Shown: positions 1 through 9,615, counted from the stretch's first letter. The stretch: 64,000 bases of DNA from Sphaerochaeta sp032144095 (GCF_032144095.1 NZ_JAVSNJ010000010.1:26246-90245), one strand, 5' to 3'. Numbers and translations: made by a program. Notes: a model not told the origin generated them from the sequence alone.

Positions 1-1589
1 GTGCATATCTCAAGGCCGGATTGGGCTGGCAGGTAGTTTCCGACACTGATTCGCTGGCCATGCCCATTGATGTCCCGCCTCAGTATGGTCCCATCCTTGG
101 AAACAAGCATGAACCCCTCCCAACCTGAAACTATGGCGATGAGGTCATCCTGCTCAGGGTCTATCGGCCCTATGACGATCTCATCCGTATGGTCTTCTCC
201 GATAGGAAGCTTCCATTGCAGCTTCCCATCGCTATCGATCATATTGTAGCAGCTGAAGATCTCGTCCTTGCCATCCCCGTCAAAGTCATAGGCATAGGGG
301 AAGTGGCCGGTGTTGTTGTGGGTAAACATCCATACTAGCTGGAATTGGTTGTCATAGATCCAGATGCGGGCATACCTGTCCTTGATCAGGATATCGGATG
401 CACGCTCCTTTCCGGTAACGTTGACGATCCTGATCGAATCGACATTGAGGCGTTCAAAGGCATGGTGGCCAAACTCCACCCCACATAGTTCATCAGCAGG
501 GTGCTCATTGTACGGAGTAGCCATCTGGTTCTTGACCTCTCCTGATGAGCCATCAAGGATGAAAAGCTTGAAATCCCAGGAGGCTATGACCTCGTCACAC
601 CCATCACCGTCAATATCATAGATCTGGAACGGAAGGTCCGTAGTCAGGTGGATAACATCCTCATCGTCCCTTGGCTCTCCCAGTTGCCACAGGACCTTTC
701 CGGTATCCAAGCTTACAGCTGTCAGGCAACTGATGAAGGGATAGCGGTCCTTATAGACCCGCCTCTGATGTTGTGCCATGACAAAGAACAGCTCATCTGT
801 GCCGTTCAGATGCCCAAACCGAATCTGCCGGCCTGCACCGAAATCAGAGAGGTCTATCTTCCTGGTTAGCTTGGGCTGGGGATAGGTCATGCGCTTTGCT
901 TCAACCCGCCTCTCAATACAGGATCTCTGCTCTTCCAGACGTCTCAGTTCTGCCTTGTCGCAAGAGACCACGACCGAGGCATATTGGGTCGGCATGCAGG
1001 AACAGAGGGCGATACAGCCATTGGAGAACCGCCCATCATGGAACCGTATCACTTGCTTGTCATCATAGGAAATGCAGATGAGGCTCCCTTCTACCGTGAC
1101 AGTCAGTTGTTGAAACTCATCGGTAGACCATGGGAGGGAGGCTTTTGCAAGAACGGTACGCTCAAGCTTGTCGACCCTTTGCAGCTCAACTCCCTCTGAG
1201 GTAAAAAAGACTCCATAGTGCATCAGGCTGGTCTGGTAACGGACCAGTATTCCACAAGGAAGGTCTTTGGAAAGGGGGCGAAGGAGAACCGTGACCTGAT
1301 AATCCTGCCACAACACATCACCACTGACCAGCGTTGGGAGGGTGGTCTTTTCCTGGGGGGCCTGGATCCTGGACAACTCCATCACTTTCCTGCCATCCAA
1401 AGAGGGGCTGGTCACCAGCCAGGAAGGGCCCTTGTAGTTGTAGTTAGCAATGGGGTCATGCCACCTACCCTTATAGCCAATTTCGGGAAAGTAATGGTAC
1501 TCGCCCATTGCTGAATGCTCAGCATCGTAGGGGAAAGGCCCCAGGGGAAACGACTCAAAGGACTCTTCGAAAAGACAGACTTCATTCAC
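1..1589 (-). CDS. Lectin-like / FG-GAP repeat protein, 3' end beyond window
   Basis: Open frame on the minus strand that runs off the left edge; at least 529 residues are visible. I read the start as GTG at 1589, preceded by GAGGAG seven bases upstream; that site overlaps the stop of the preceding oxidoreductase gene, so the two are probably co-transcribed. Roughly the first 220 residues look like a concanavalin-type beta-sandwich of the kind found in carbohydrate-associated proteins. Downstream are calcium-binding FG-GAP-like motifs, YDIDGDGCDEVI near residue 325 and YDFDGDGKDEIF near 435, suggesting a beta-propeller. No export signal is obvious, so it may act in the cytoplasm. Its place beside a Gfo/Idh enzyme, a GH3 glycosidase and a sugar transporter suggests a role in glycan breakdown, possibly as a lyase or hydrolase, but I do not recognise the exact family. 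Confidence 0.75.
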   Translation of the reverse strand, partial: MNEVCLFEESFESFPLGPFPYDAEHSAMGEYHYFPEIGYKGRWHDPIANYNYKGPSWLVTSPSLDGRKVMELSRIQAPQEKTTLPTLVSGDVLWQDYQVTVLLRPLSKDLPCGILVRYQTSLMHYGVFFTSEGVELQRVDKLERTVLAKASLPWSTDEFQQLTVTVEGSLICISYDDKQVIRFHDGRFSNGCIALCSCMPTQYASVVVSCDKAELRRLEEQRSCIERRVEAKRMTYPQPKLTRKIDLSDFGAGRQIRFGHLNGTDELFFVMAQHQRRVYKDRYPFISCLTAVSLDTGKVLWQLGEPRDDEDVIHLTTDLPFQIYDIDGDGCDEVIASWDFKLFILDGSSGEVKNQMATPYNEHPADELCGVEFGHHAFERLNVDSIRIVNVTGKERASDILIKDRYARIWIYDNQFQLVWMFTHNNTGHFPYAYDFDGDGKDEIFSCYNMIDSDGKLQWKLPIGEDHTDEIVIGPIDPEQDDLIAIVSGWEGFMLVSKDGTILRRDINGHGQRISVGNYLPAQSGLEIC

Positions 1590-1601
1590 AGGGTGGCTCC
1601 T

Positions 1602-2891
1602 CTACCAAGAAAGCAGGCTATCGACATCGACAGCAAGGCCGGAGGCGATAGATTTGTTGGCCGCAATTCCGGTCAGAATCGACCGAAGCCCATCAGTATG
1701 GTCTGCTGCCCGGTGCAGGGGATCAAAGGAAGCTTGCTCTAGGAATATATCATCGAGCATCGCAGGGTCCCCACCTCCGTGGCCACCCTCAGTCATCTCG
1801 ATGGCAACTTCATACGGAGCAGCAAGAAGAGGGCAAACCCTCACCTTATGGAAGGTCGTGGCTCCTTCATCTCTCTTGTCTCCCCCTGCATTGATATAGG
1901 GTTTTTCAAGCGCGGTATACTCGATTCGACCCTTCGAGCCATTGATTGACACATTGAACCCTTCCCACGGAAGGTAGGAATTCAGCGAATAGGACATCAT
2001 GGCCCCACTCTTGTACTTCACAAGGACAGCCATGGTGTCCTCAATGCTTACATCATCGGAGAAGACACTGCGGTCCCGGATGTATCCACTCTCCTCCTCT
2101 GCATCCAGATAGAGGCCCTTCAAGGTTGGGTTACTCTCCAGGTCAATGGCAAAAGGGTCATCCTTTGCATGTTCATTTCCATGGCAACGGTAGTAGAATT
2201 TCTCCACACCCCGTTTCTGGGCGGCCGCCTGGCCGTAGAAGTTCAAGGCACCAAAGGCAAAGACTGTCTTGGGTTGTGTCCCCAGCCAGAAGTTCACCAG
2301 GTCGAAGTGGTGGGTGGACTTGTGCACCAGCAACCCTCCGCTATTTACCTTGTTCCGGTGCCACCTACGGTAGTAGTCGGCACCATGTTCGGTATTGAGC
2401 AACCATTCAAAATGCACAGAATACACCTCTCCGATGGTTTGTGAGGCGATCAGTTCCCGTATCTTGGAGTGATGGGGCGCATAGCGATAGTTGAAGGCAA
2501 CACGGATGGACCTTCCATACCGTTTTTGCGCATCAAGGATATCCTGAGCCTTATGTTCATCGGTGGTGATGGGTTTCTCGGTAATGACATCGCAGCCAAG
2601 CTCCATGGCACGGATGATATAGGTGTCATGGGTTCGGTCAACAGAGGTAACGATGATGACATCGGGTTTCTCCAGCTCTACCATCTTGTCGAAGTCGGCG
2701 CTCTTGTAGGTTGGGACCCTATGATAGGAATACTCGTTCTCCAACAATGAGTTGGAGAAGTCCATCCTTTTCTGGCTCAGGTCGCAAAAAGCCACCAGTT
2801 CACAAATTTCGCCATAGCGTGTCGCGATAGCCTCATAGAAAAGTCTGGCTCGGCCCCCAGTGCCTACCTGAGCATACCGTTTCTTCTTCAT
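1602..2891 (-). CDS. Gfo/Idh/MocA family NAD(P)-dependent oxidoreductase
   Basis: Predicted cytoplasmic sugar or cyclitol dehydrogenase of 429 residues. The N-terminus MKKKRYAQVGTGGRAR carries the Rossmann GxG fingerprint, and the EKPIT motif near residue 93 supplies the conserved family lysine. The C-terminal alpha/beta domain follows, longer than the roughly 340 residues of simple members. I place the start at 2891 because an AGGAG lies about ten bases upstream and the Rossmann strand begins immediately; a longer reading to 2969 adds 26 residues without a site. Families of this kind oxidise or epimerise hydroxyls on sugars, inositols or sugar acids, or cleave glycosides through a transient oxidation. 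The gene sits between an AraC regulator and the FG-GAP gene, all on one strand, so it probably belongs to the same glycan operon. The substrate cannot be read from sequence. Confidence 0.85.
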   Translation of the reverse strand: MKKKRYAQVGTGGRARLFYEAIATRYGEICELVAFCDLSQKRMDFSNSLLENEYSYHRVPTYKSADFDKMVELEKPDVIIVTSVDRTHDTYIIRAMELGCDVITEKPITTDEHKAQDILDAQKRYGRSIRVAFNYRYAPHHSKIRELIASQTIGEVYSVHFEWLLNTEHGADYYRRWHRNKVNSGGLLVHKSTHHFDLVNFWLGTQPKTVFAFGALNFYGQAAAQKRGVEKFYYRCHGNEHAKDDPFAIDLESNPTLKGLYLDAEEESGYIRDRSVFSDDVSIEDTMAVLVKYKSGAMMSYSLNSYLPWEGFNVSINGSKGRIEYTALEKPYINAGGDKRDEGATTFHKVRVCPLLAAPYEVAIEMTEGGHGGGDPAMLDDIFLEQASFDPLHRAADHTDGLRSILTGIAANKSIASGLAVDVDSLLSW

Positions 2892-2992
2892 CTCATGCGC
2901 TCCTGTCCATACAATCTTCAGCATTGAGTATACGGGCAAGCCTATCAGATGTCGTTGGCAGAATGCCACTACTTTTTATCTTTTTTCGTAGG

Positions 2993-3826
2993 TCAATACT
3001 CGGTACGGGTGGTCAGGCGAACCTTGGCTATATACTCTGAAGGAGTGATTCCCCCGGTCTGTTTGAAGAATCGGGAGAAGTATTGCAGGTTCTCAAATCC
3101 AAGGTTCCATCCAATTTCGCTGAGGGTCTGCTCGGTATTCTGTATGAGGTAGAGGGCACGCTCGAACTTCACCAGATTGATGTATTTGATGGCGGACAAT
3201 CCTGTCTGCTTCTTGATGACCCTGTAGAGGTAGTCCTGGTTGTACCCGCACTCTGCTGCCATCATCTGGAGGGAAAAAGAGGTGCCGATGTGCTTGTTTA
3301 TGTAGGAATCGACCATGTCCAGGACAGGGGACTTGGAGACCGTACTTGCTTTGCGCAACTGATGGATCGGGTTCGACTCATAGACAGGGAGCGAGTGCTG
3401 CAGGCAGATACGATTCATCACCAAAAGCGATTCCATCAACAGGGTTCCCGACATGTACTTATAGTGCAAGGGCTTTCTTTGTCCTTCCAGGACTATGCGA
3501 GAGAGGAGGGTGTAGATCTGGCGGTCCTGGTCACAGAATTTTGTCTCTATGCCCAACAGGACTTCCTGCAGTTCCAAGTCGGTGGCAGTGAACTTTACCT
3601 CTAGCATCTTGACCCCTTCCTTGCTCGTCGCATGGAAGGCATGGGTCGTACCCCTATGGCAAAACACCACATCTCCGGCTACGAGAGGATAGGGCTTGTC
3701 ATCAAAATAATTCATAGCCTCCCCACTGTAGACCAGCTGCACCTGATAGTCATGGTGATAGTGCTTTTGCATGCCCTCATCCTTGCGGTAATAGAATCGA
3801 CCGGAACTGGTTATGGTGACATCCAT
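2993..3826 (-). CDS. AraC-family transcriptional regulator with cupin sensor domain
   Basis: 277-residue regulator. The N-terminal half has a cupin-like ligand domain (HYHHDYQVQLVYSG near residue 22) and the last ~100 residues form the double helix-turn-helix of AraC proteins, ending in SRFFKQTGGITPSEY. ATG 3826 is preferred: AAGGAG lies 11 bases upstream, whereas the upstream GTG at 3838 overlaps that site. Such proteins bind a sugar with the cupin and activate adjacent catabolic genes. It is divergent from the binding-protein/GH3/permease operon starting at 4062 and is followed on its own strand by the oxidoreductase after about 100 bases, so it is the obvious candidate regulator of both arms. 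The inducer is unknown. Confidence 0.88.
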   Translation of the reverse strand: MDVTITSSGRFYYRKDEGMQKHYHHDYQVQLVYSGEAMNYFDDKPYPLVAGDVVFCHRGTTHAFHATSKEGVKMLEVKFTATDLELQEVLLGIETKFCDQDRQIYTLLSRIVLEGQRKPLHYKYMSGTLLMESLLVMNRICLQHSLPVYESNPIHQLRKASTVSKSPVLDMVDSYINKHIGTSFSLQMMAAECGYNQDYLYRVIKKQTGLSAIKYINLVKFERALYLIQNTEQTLSEIGWNLGFENLQYFSRFFKQTGGITPSEYIAKVRLTTRTEY

Positions 3827-4061
3827 CTCTGCTCTCACTCCTTCATCCTGGACTTCGGCCCTAGGGGAAATGGCCTATTCATGCCAGTTGACACTGACAG
3901 AGGCTTCGTACCATCCTACCGTGAGCCCGTCCGGGGGGACAAGTCCGTACATACGAGAAAGTATAATTATTTCTCTCTTTCTGCTAACGACGGGAGAAAA
4001 GAACCCCCCTATACTAGACACTACAGGGTCTTTTCAGACCCCAACCTTAAGGAGGACTTGT
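3827..4061. promoter_or_regulatory. Divergent control region, AraC regulator / sugar transporter operon
   Basis: 235-base divergent gap. A perfect TATAAT on the plus strand at 3962-3967 has no convincing -35 partner, as expected for an activator-dependent promoter. On the minus strand TATACT at 3960-3965 overlaps it, so the two promoters may share a face. The binding-protein gene has a strong AAGGAGG just before its ATG at 4062. No clear paired AraC half-sites were identified by eye. Confidence 0.4.
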
Positions 4062-5537
4062 ATGAAACCAAAGCGCATAGTGCTTACCCTCATTGCTGCC
4101 CTTATCTGCCTGACAGGCGTCTTCGCCGCTGGCCAGAAAGATAGCTCTGTCGTTGTGACACCCAAGATTACCCTAGCCACAGCCGACAACACCTACGGCC
4201 TGAGCACCGATCCAGAATTGCAGGGAACCATTACAGCACTTATCGAGAACAAGACTGGGACAAAGATCAACCCGATCATTCCCCCTCTTGCTTCCTACAC
4301 TGACAAGATAGCAACCCTGGTCAACAGCGGGGATGTCCCCGACCTCTTTGTCGTAGCCCAGGCCATGACAAAGATCCCTACCATGGTCGCCCGGGAGCAG
4401 ATCCTTGACCTGACCGAGTATATCAAGAACAGTCCGGCTCTTTCCAAACTCGACCCCTCCTTGTTTGCTGACCTGCAAATCGATGGAAAGACCTACTTTG
4501 TTCCCTACAACTACCCAAAATCCAAGGCAATCTTTATCCGTAAGGACCTGATGGAACAATATGGGGTAGTCCTCTCTTCCACCCCAACAACAGAAGAGTT
4601 CCGTACCGAGATGAAAAAGTTTGTGGGAAAGGGAATCATTCCCTTCAACTTCCCCAAATGGGTGGATAATTTCCAGTTCTTCTACAACACCTTTGGGGCC
4701 TGGGGTGGCGTCTACATGAAGGATGGCAAGTTCATCGATGGCTTCCAGACTTCGGAAATGAAAGAAGCCCTCTCCTACCTGCGCCAACTCTATGTCGATG
4801 GTTCCCTCAACCAGGAGTTCATAACCACAGAGAACAATGACATGCGTGAGAAGACCTACACAGGCCAGGCAGCCTCCTCGATCGACTACGTAACCAATTA
4901 CATCAACTACGTGCAGAATACCACCGCGGCAAACAAGTACACGGACATGCACCTGGTATATAAAATTGTGGGACCCAGAGGTGAGGGTGGCTCGCTCAAC
5001 GAATCAACCCAAACTGCCTTTGTAGTCTCTTCCAAGTCAAAGAATCCTGATGCAGCCGTTCGCGTCCTTGAGACAATAGTGACCGACCCTGAGGTATATC
5101 CTGCCTTCTTTGGTATCGGAGTCGAAGGCTCACACTACACCCTCGATGCCCAGAAGAACATTGTCCCAACCGCCAAGGCCTCAAATTCAGGGTACAAGTA
5201 TACCTTGAACTACCTCAGCGATTCGTTCATTGCCATTGACCTGGACAACCTCCCCTTCGCCCTTTCTCCTGCATTGAAACTAGGCCTGCCCAAACAGATC
5301 GGGCACATCCGAGCCATGCAGGCAAACCTCGGCCCCAACTATGCTGCCGATGTTCCTGTCGGGGTTTCAGTTACCTACGACCGCGTTGCCCCTTCCATCA
5401 AGAGCACCCGTGAATCGGTTGCAACCAAGATCATCATGGGCTCGGTCTCCCTTGAGCAAGGGATGAGCGAGTATGGGAACTTCTGGAAATCCATCAACGG
5501 ACCGAAGATACTCGACGAACTGAACGCTGTACGGTAA
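4062..5537 (+). CDS. Carbohydrate ABC transporter substrate-binding protein (CUT1)
   Basis: 491-residue extracellular solute-binding protein. The start at 4062 follows AAGGAGG and gives MKPKRIVLTLIAALICLTG followed by VFAAGQKD, a classic export signal with a probable signal-peptidase I site and no convincing lipobox. The mature part has the family 1 binding-protein look (DVPDLFVVAQAM, a C-terminal helical lobe) and a length typical of LplA-like oligosaccharide binders. It should capture a sugar in the periplasm and hand it to the two permeases at 7756 and 8690. A stem-loop follows the stop, then the GH3 gene, an arrangement that often allows more binding protein than permease to be made. No ATPase gene is present; CUT1 systems of this type commonly share one MsmK-like ATPase encoded elsewhere. 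Confidence 0.9.
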   Translation: MKPKRIVLTLIAALICLTGVFAAGQKDSSVVVTPKITLATADNTYGLSTDPELQGTITALIENKTGTKINPIIPPLASYTDKIATLVNSGDVPDLFVVAQAMTKIPTMVAREQILDLTEYIKNSPALSKLDPSLFADLQIDGKTYFVPYNYPKSKAIFIRKDLMEQYGVVLSSTPTTEEFRTEMKKFVGKGIIPFNFPKWVDNFQFFYNTFGAWGGVYMKDGKFIDGFQTSEMKEALSYLRQLYVDGSLNQEFITTENNDMREKTYTGQAASSIDYVTNYINYVQNTTAANKYTDMHLVYKIVGPRGEGGSLNESTQTAFVVSSKSKNPDAAVRVLETIVTDPEVYPAFFGIGVEGSHYTLDAQKNIVPTAKASNSGYKYTLNYLSDSFIAIDLDNLPFALSPALKLGLPKQIGHIRAMQANLGPNYAADVPVGVSVTYDRVAPSIKSTRESVATKIIMGSVSLEQGMSEYGNFWKSINGPKILDELNAVR

Positions 5538-5559
5538 GAGATCTCTCACCTAGCAATGT

Positions 5560-5592
5560 ATCGGTTTCCGGGAAACCTTCCTGGAAACCGAT
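5560..5592 (+). terminator. Stem-loop between binding protein and GH3 gene
   Basis: Perfect 10-bp inverted repeat, ATCGGTTTCC at 5560-5569 and GGAAACCGAT at 5583-5592, with a 13-base loop. There is no strong T run after it, so it is more likely an mRNA-stabilising or partial-attenuation hairpin than a full terminator. Its position after a binding-protein gene fits differential expression in the operon. Confidence 0.5.
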
Positions 5593-5617
5593 TCTTTCGA
5601 AACTGGAGTAGTAGTGC

Positions 5618-7723
5618 ATGCAAGACCGTTTCAAACAACAAGCTGAACACCTTGTGCAACAGATGGATATCCTGGAGATGTTCAGCCAACTGCGCCATGA
5701 CTCTCCTGCAATCCCAAGACTGGGAATCCCAGCCTACAACTGGTGGAATGAAGGATTGCACGGCTCTGCCCGCAGTGGGACCGCCACAGTCTTCCCCCAG
5801 GCAATCGGGCTGGCATCCCTCTTCGACCCCGATTTCCTCCATGCCGTAGCAACGGTGATATCGACCGAACAGCGGGCAAGATACAATATCTCCAGCCTTC
5901 TGGATGACAGGGACATCTACAAGGGCTTGTCAATCTGGTCACCGAACGTGAACATCTTCAGGGACCCCCGATGGGGTCGTGGACAGGAGACCTATGGGGA
6001 AGACCCCTACCTGACAACAAGACTTGCCGTGGCTTTCATTACCGGTTTGCAGGGTGAAGGGGAGATCCTGAAAACAGCTTCCTGTGTGAAGCACCTTATT
6101 GCCCATAGCGGACCGGAGCCTGAACGGCACGGCTTCAATGCCATGGTGACGAAAAAAGACCTCTCTGAGACCTACCAGGTTGCCTTCGAAGCTGCGGTGA
6201 AGGAGGCAAAGGTCGACGCTGTCATGGGAGCCTACAGTGCGATCAACGGGGAACCCTGTTGTGGCAGCAAAACCCTCATCGAGGGTCTGCTACGGGAGAG
6301 CTGGGGATTCTCCGGAATGTATATCTCCGACTGTTGGGCGATCAAGGACTTCCACCTCTCCCACAAGGTTACCAGCAATGCAGAAGAGTCCGTAGCCCTG
6401 GCCCTGAATGCAGGCTGTGATCTGAACTGTGGCTGTGAGTACAAGGTCCTGGAGCAAGCCTACAACAGTGGCCTGATCTCCTATGAACGTATCGTTGAGG
6501 CGACGGTCAGGGTGGTAACTACCCGTTGTAGGCTTGGACTGTTCGCCAAGGAGACACCCTTCGACAGCCTGGGAGTTGAGGATATCGATTCAGAAGAGCA
6601 CGCCCTCCTTGCCTACGAGGCCTCCTGCCGATCGCTTGTACTGCTGAAAAATGAAAACCTGCTTCCCCTGGAAGCTTCAGATCTCTCATCGATCGCTATC
6701 ATCGGGCCGAACGCAAACAGCCGTCCTGCCCTCTGGGGCAACTACCATGGGACAGCTTCCCGGTATGTCACGGTGCTTGAAGGAGTACGAAGCGTTGTCG
6801 GTGCGAAGGTCAAGGTTCGCTACAGCGAGGGGTGCAGTCTGGTCAAGCCCAGTGTTGAGCGCCTGGGACGCGAAGGCGATCGCCTCAGCGAAGCTGTGGC
6901 CTTCGCCCAGGCAAGTGATGTCACCGTCCTCTGCCTTGGCCTGGACGAGTCGGTTGAGGGTGAGATGCACGATGACGGAAACGGCGGATGGGCAGGAGAC
7001 AAGAGTGACCTCAGGTTACCCTTGCCCCAACGAAAGTTGCTGGAAGCCGTTGCATCAACAGGAAAACCCATTATACTCATCCTACTCTCAGGAGGTTCCC
7101 TTGACCCAGAAATAGAGAGGTTTAGCAATGTACGGGCACTCATACAGGGGTGGTATCCTGGACAGGAAGGGGGGCTTGCCTTGGCCCGTCTCATATTCGG
7201 CCACTTCAGCCCTTCAGGCAGGCTTCCTGTCACGTTTTACCGCGCAACTGCAGAGCTTCCTCCGTTCACCGACTACTCGATGCATTCCAGGACCTACCGC
7301 TACTGCAACGAAGAAGATGTCCTCTACCCCTTTGGGTTTGGCCTCTCCTACACCTGCTTTGCCTATAGCGATGCCCACGCTTTTGTGGATGAAGAGGGAA
7401 TGGTCCAACTCTCCTGTATTGTCCAGAACAGAGGCAAGCGAGCAGGGAGGGAGGTTGTGCAGCTCTATTGCAAGACTGAGGATGCCAATTTCCCCCTCCA
7501 TCCAGTACTCTGCGGGACCAAGGACAGATTCTTGGAACCAGAAGAACGGGAGAGCCTCCATTTCGTCCTTCCCCCATCCCTGTTTTGTGTCATTGGCGAG
7601 GATGGCCAAAAACAGGACAAACCAGGGAGTTGGCAGCTTTTTGTAGGGGGTAGCCAACCTGACACAAAGAGCTTCGCCCTTGGTGGAGCAAAGGGTGTGG
7701 TTTGCACCATAACCCGAACCTGA
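5618..7723 (+). CDS. Glycoside hydrolase family 3 (beta-glucosidase/beta-xylosidase type)
   Basis: 701-residue enzyme hydrolysing beta-linked terminal sugars from oligosaccharides. Near the N-terminus are RLGIPAYNWWNEGLHG and FPQAIGLAS, typical of the GH3 barrel of the beta-xylosidase/glucosidase branch. The catalytic nucleophile is read as Asp238 in the motif ISDCWAI. The alpha/beta sandwich domain follows (about residues 345-550), and the last ~110 residues look like the fibronectin III-like cap (FGFGLSYTCFAY, then GREVVQLY). There is no signal peptide, so it should act in the cytoplasm on sugars brought in by the surrounding transporter. The start at 5618 has GGAG upstream. It lies between the binding protein and permease genes, all on the plus strand. 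Sequence alone does not separate xylosidase from glucosidase. Confidence 0.92.
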   Translation: MQDRFKQQAEHLVQQMDILEMFSQLRHDSPAIPRLGIPAYNWWNEGLHGSARSGTATVFPQAIGLASLFDPDFLHAVATVISTEQRARYNISSLLDDRDIYKGLSIWSPNVNIFRDPRWGRGQETYGEDPYLTTRLAVAFITGLQGEGEILKTASCVKHLIAHSGPEPERHGFNAMVTKKDLSETYQVAFEAAVKEAKVDAVMGAYSAINGEPCCGSKTLIEGLLRESWGFSGMYISDCWAIKDFHLSHKVTSNAEESVALALNAGCDLNCGCEYKVLEQAYNSGLISYERIVEATVRVVTTRCRLGLFAKETPFDSLGVEDIDSEEHALLAYEASCRSLVLLKNENLLPLEASDLSSIAIIGPNANSRPALWGNYHGTASRYVTVLEGVRSVVGAKVKVRYSEGCSLVKPSVERLGREGDRLSEAVAFAQASDVTVLCLGLDESVEGEMHDDGNGGWAGDKSDLRLPLPQRKLLEAVASTGKPIILILLSGGSLDPEIERFSNVRALIQGWYPGQEGGLALARLIFGHFSPSGRLPVTFYRATAELPPFTDYSMHSRTYRYCNEEDVLYPFGFGLSYTCFAYSDAHAFVDEEGMVQLSCIVQNRGKRAGREVVQLYCKTEDANFPLHPVLCGTKDRFLEPEERESLHFVLPPSLFCVIGEDGQKQDKPGSWQLFVGGSQPDTKSFALGGAKGVVCTITRT

Positions 7724-7755
7724 CCTATCCTTTTATCTTTCAGAGGAGTCTACAG

Positions 7756-8679
7756 ATGAAGAACAAGACAAAGACTGTCCAGATACATCCGCCCTTGATG
7801 ACGAGAATCAAGACACAGAAATACCTATTGGCAATGCTCCTTCCTGGAGTCCTTTGGTACCTGCTATTCAAATACCTGCCCCTATTTGGCCTCACACTGG
7901 GGTTTACCGACTATGGGTTCCGCTCGAAGGTCTCGTTCGTAGGGTTGGAGAATTTCCAGCGCCTGCTCAGTTCCACCATCTTTTGGAATGCGTTTCGCAA
8001 CACCATGATCATAAGCCTTGCAAACATCATCTTCTACTTCCCGGCGCCCCTCATCGTAGCCCTCCTGATCGATGAGCTGAAGAGCAACAAGGCCAAGCGC
8101 TTTATCCAGTTTCTCATCTACATCCCCTACTTCTTCAGCTGGGTTGTTGTAGGAAGCATCTTCGTCAACCTGCTCTCCCCCTCTTCCGGGCTGGTGAACA
8201 ATGTCATTGTCAAGCTAGGCGGGAATCCTATCTACTTCATGGCCAGCACGAAATTCTTCCGCCCAGTTCTGGTCAGTTCCTACATCTGGAGACAGATGGG
8301 GTATGGAGCTGTCATCTATGTTGCCAGCCTGACCACGGTCCAACCTGAGTTGTATGAGGCAGCCACCATTGACGGTGCGGGCCATTGGGGAAAGCTCTTC
8401 CATGTGACGCTTCCAGGGATACGGAGCACCATCGTGACCATGCTTTTGCTCAACCTCTCCCACGTGCTCCTGATTTTTGAGCAGGTGTTGGTCATGTACA
8501 ATGCCGCAGTCTACGATGTGGCGGATGTATTGCAAACCTATGTGTTCCGGGAGGGAGTACTGTCAGGTGACCTGGGCTACTCCATAGCAGTGGGTATGTT
8601 CACCTCAGTGGTGAGTCTCATCCTGGTGCTTTCCACCAACAAGATCAGTGCTCGGTTCCTCGATGAACCGATTCTATAG
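7756..8679 (+). CDS. Carbohydrate ABC transporter permease 1 (LplB/MalF-like)
   Basis: 307-residue inner-membrane permease with about six hydrophobic spans, the first at YLLAMLLPGVLWYLLF. The cytoplasmic EAA loop EAATIDGAG, where the ATPase docks, is seen near residue 200. Start at 7756 follows GAGGAG; the 18 residues readable before it lack a site. It forms the channel with the protein encoded at 8690 and receives substrate from the binding protein at 4062. Length and order match LplABC/YtcP-type CUT1 systems for oligosaccharides. It follows the GH3 gene by about 30 bases and precedes the second permease by 10, so the four genes form one operon. Confidence 0.92.
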   Translation: MKNKTKTVQIHPPLMTRIKTQKYLLAMLLPGVLWYLLFKYLPLFGLTLGFTDYGFRSKVSFVGLENFQRLLSSTIFWNAFRNTMIISLANIIFYFPAPLIVALLIDELKSNKAKRFIQFLIYIPYFFSWVVVGSIFVNLLSPSSGLVNNVIVKLGGNPIYFMASTKFFRPVLVSSYIWRQMGYGAVIYVASLTTVQPELYEAATIDGAGHWGKLFHVTLPGIRSTIVTMLLLNLSHVLLIFEQVLVMYNAAVYDVADVLQTYVFREGVLSGDLGYSIAVGMFTSVVSLILVLSTNKISARFLDEPIL

Positions 8680-8689
8680 GAGCCGTATC

Positions 8690-9562
8690 ATGAAAAAGAA
8701 ATCCCCCAGTGGTATCCGTGAGTCAAATAGCCGGAAGGCCTTCCACATACTCAATGCCTTGATCCTCTCTTTTCTCTGCTTGATCTTCATCATCCCCATC
8801 TGGAACGTCCTGATCACCTCACTGGCGAAGGATATCGATGTCATGGGAACGGACTATCTCCTGGTCCCCCATTCATTCACCTTGCAGAACTACTGGAGGG
8901 TACTCAACAGCGGCTACATGGGTGCATTCCGGAACTCGCTGTTTGTCGCCTTTGCAGGGACTGCCCTGTCCATGGGCATCTCGATACCAATGGGGTTTGC
9001 CCTTGCCCAGAAACACCTGATCGGCAGGAACATCATCATGAAGGCAATCGTCTTTACCATGGTCTTTGATGCAGGGATCATGCCCTTCTATATCGTGGTC
9101 AAGTCATTGGGGCTGATCAACCACATGGGGGCCATCATCCTGCCTGTGGCAGTATCAACCTTCAACCTGATCATCCTGAAGAACTTCATGACCAGCATCC
9201 CGACCTCCCTGATTGAATCGGCGAAGCTCGATGGATGCAATGATGTGACCATCCTGCTCAAGATAGTCATGCCCCTTTCCATCTCCATCATAGCCACGGT
9301 CACCCTCTTCTACTTTGTCAGCTACTGGAACCGGTATTTTGAGGTGATCATGTTCATCAATGACAGCCGAAAGTATACCTTGCAGGTGGTCTTGCGCTCA
9401 CTGATGTTTGAATCGGACGATTCGCTTGGGGGTGGGCACTATGTCTACAGCAACCTCAAGATGGCAGTCATGGTATTGGGTATGCTTCCGGTTCTCATCA
9501 TCTACCCCTTTGTCCAGAAGCACTTTGTCTCAGGTCTCATGATTGGAGGGGTCAAAGGCTAG
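8690..9562 (+). CDS. Carbohydrate ABC transporter permease 2 (LplC/MalG-like)
   Basis: 290-residue inner-membrane permease, partner of the 7756 product. The first span is ILSFLCLIFIIPIWNVLI, and the ATPase-docking loop ESAKLDGCN is present around residue 180. Start at 8690 has AGGAG eight bases upstream; a longer reading would overlap the preceding gene by 32 bases. It ends the operon, being followed within 25 bases by a clear rho-independent terminator. Family knowledge places it as the MalG-type half of the translocation pore. Confidence 0.92.
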   Translation: MKKKSPSGIRESNSRKAFHILNALILSFLCLIFIIPIWNVLITSLAKDIDVMGTDYLLVPHSFTLQNYWRVLNSGYMGAFRNSLFVAFAGTALSMGISIPMGFALAQKHLIGRNIIMKAIVFTMVFDAGIMPFYIVVKSLGLINHMGAIILPVAVSTFNLIILKNFMTSIPTSLIESAKLDGCNDVTILLKIVMPLSISIIATVTLFYFVSYWNRYFEVIMFINDSRKYTLQVVLRSLMFESDDSLGGGHYVYSNLKMAVMVLGMLPVLIIYPFVQKHFVSGLMIGGVKG

Positions 9563-9583
9563 GACCCCACCACCTTCTCCCAT

Positions 9584-9615
9584 GCCGGCTCCTTTTGGGG
9601 CCGGTTATTTTTTTC
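9584..9615 (+). terminator. Rho-independent terminator of the glycan transporter operon
   Basis: GC-rich stem (GCCGGCTCC pairing with GGGGCCGG, loop TTTT) directly followed by a T-rich tail at 9606-9615. It sits just after the last permease gene and on the correct strand. Confidence 0.8.
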
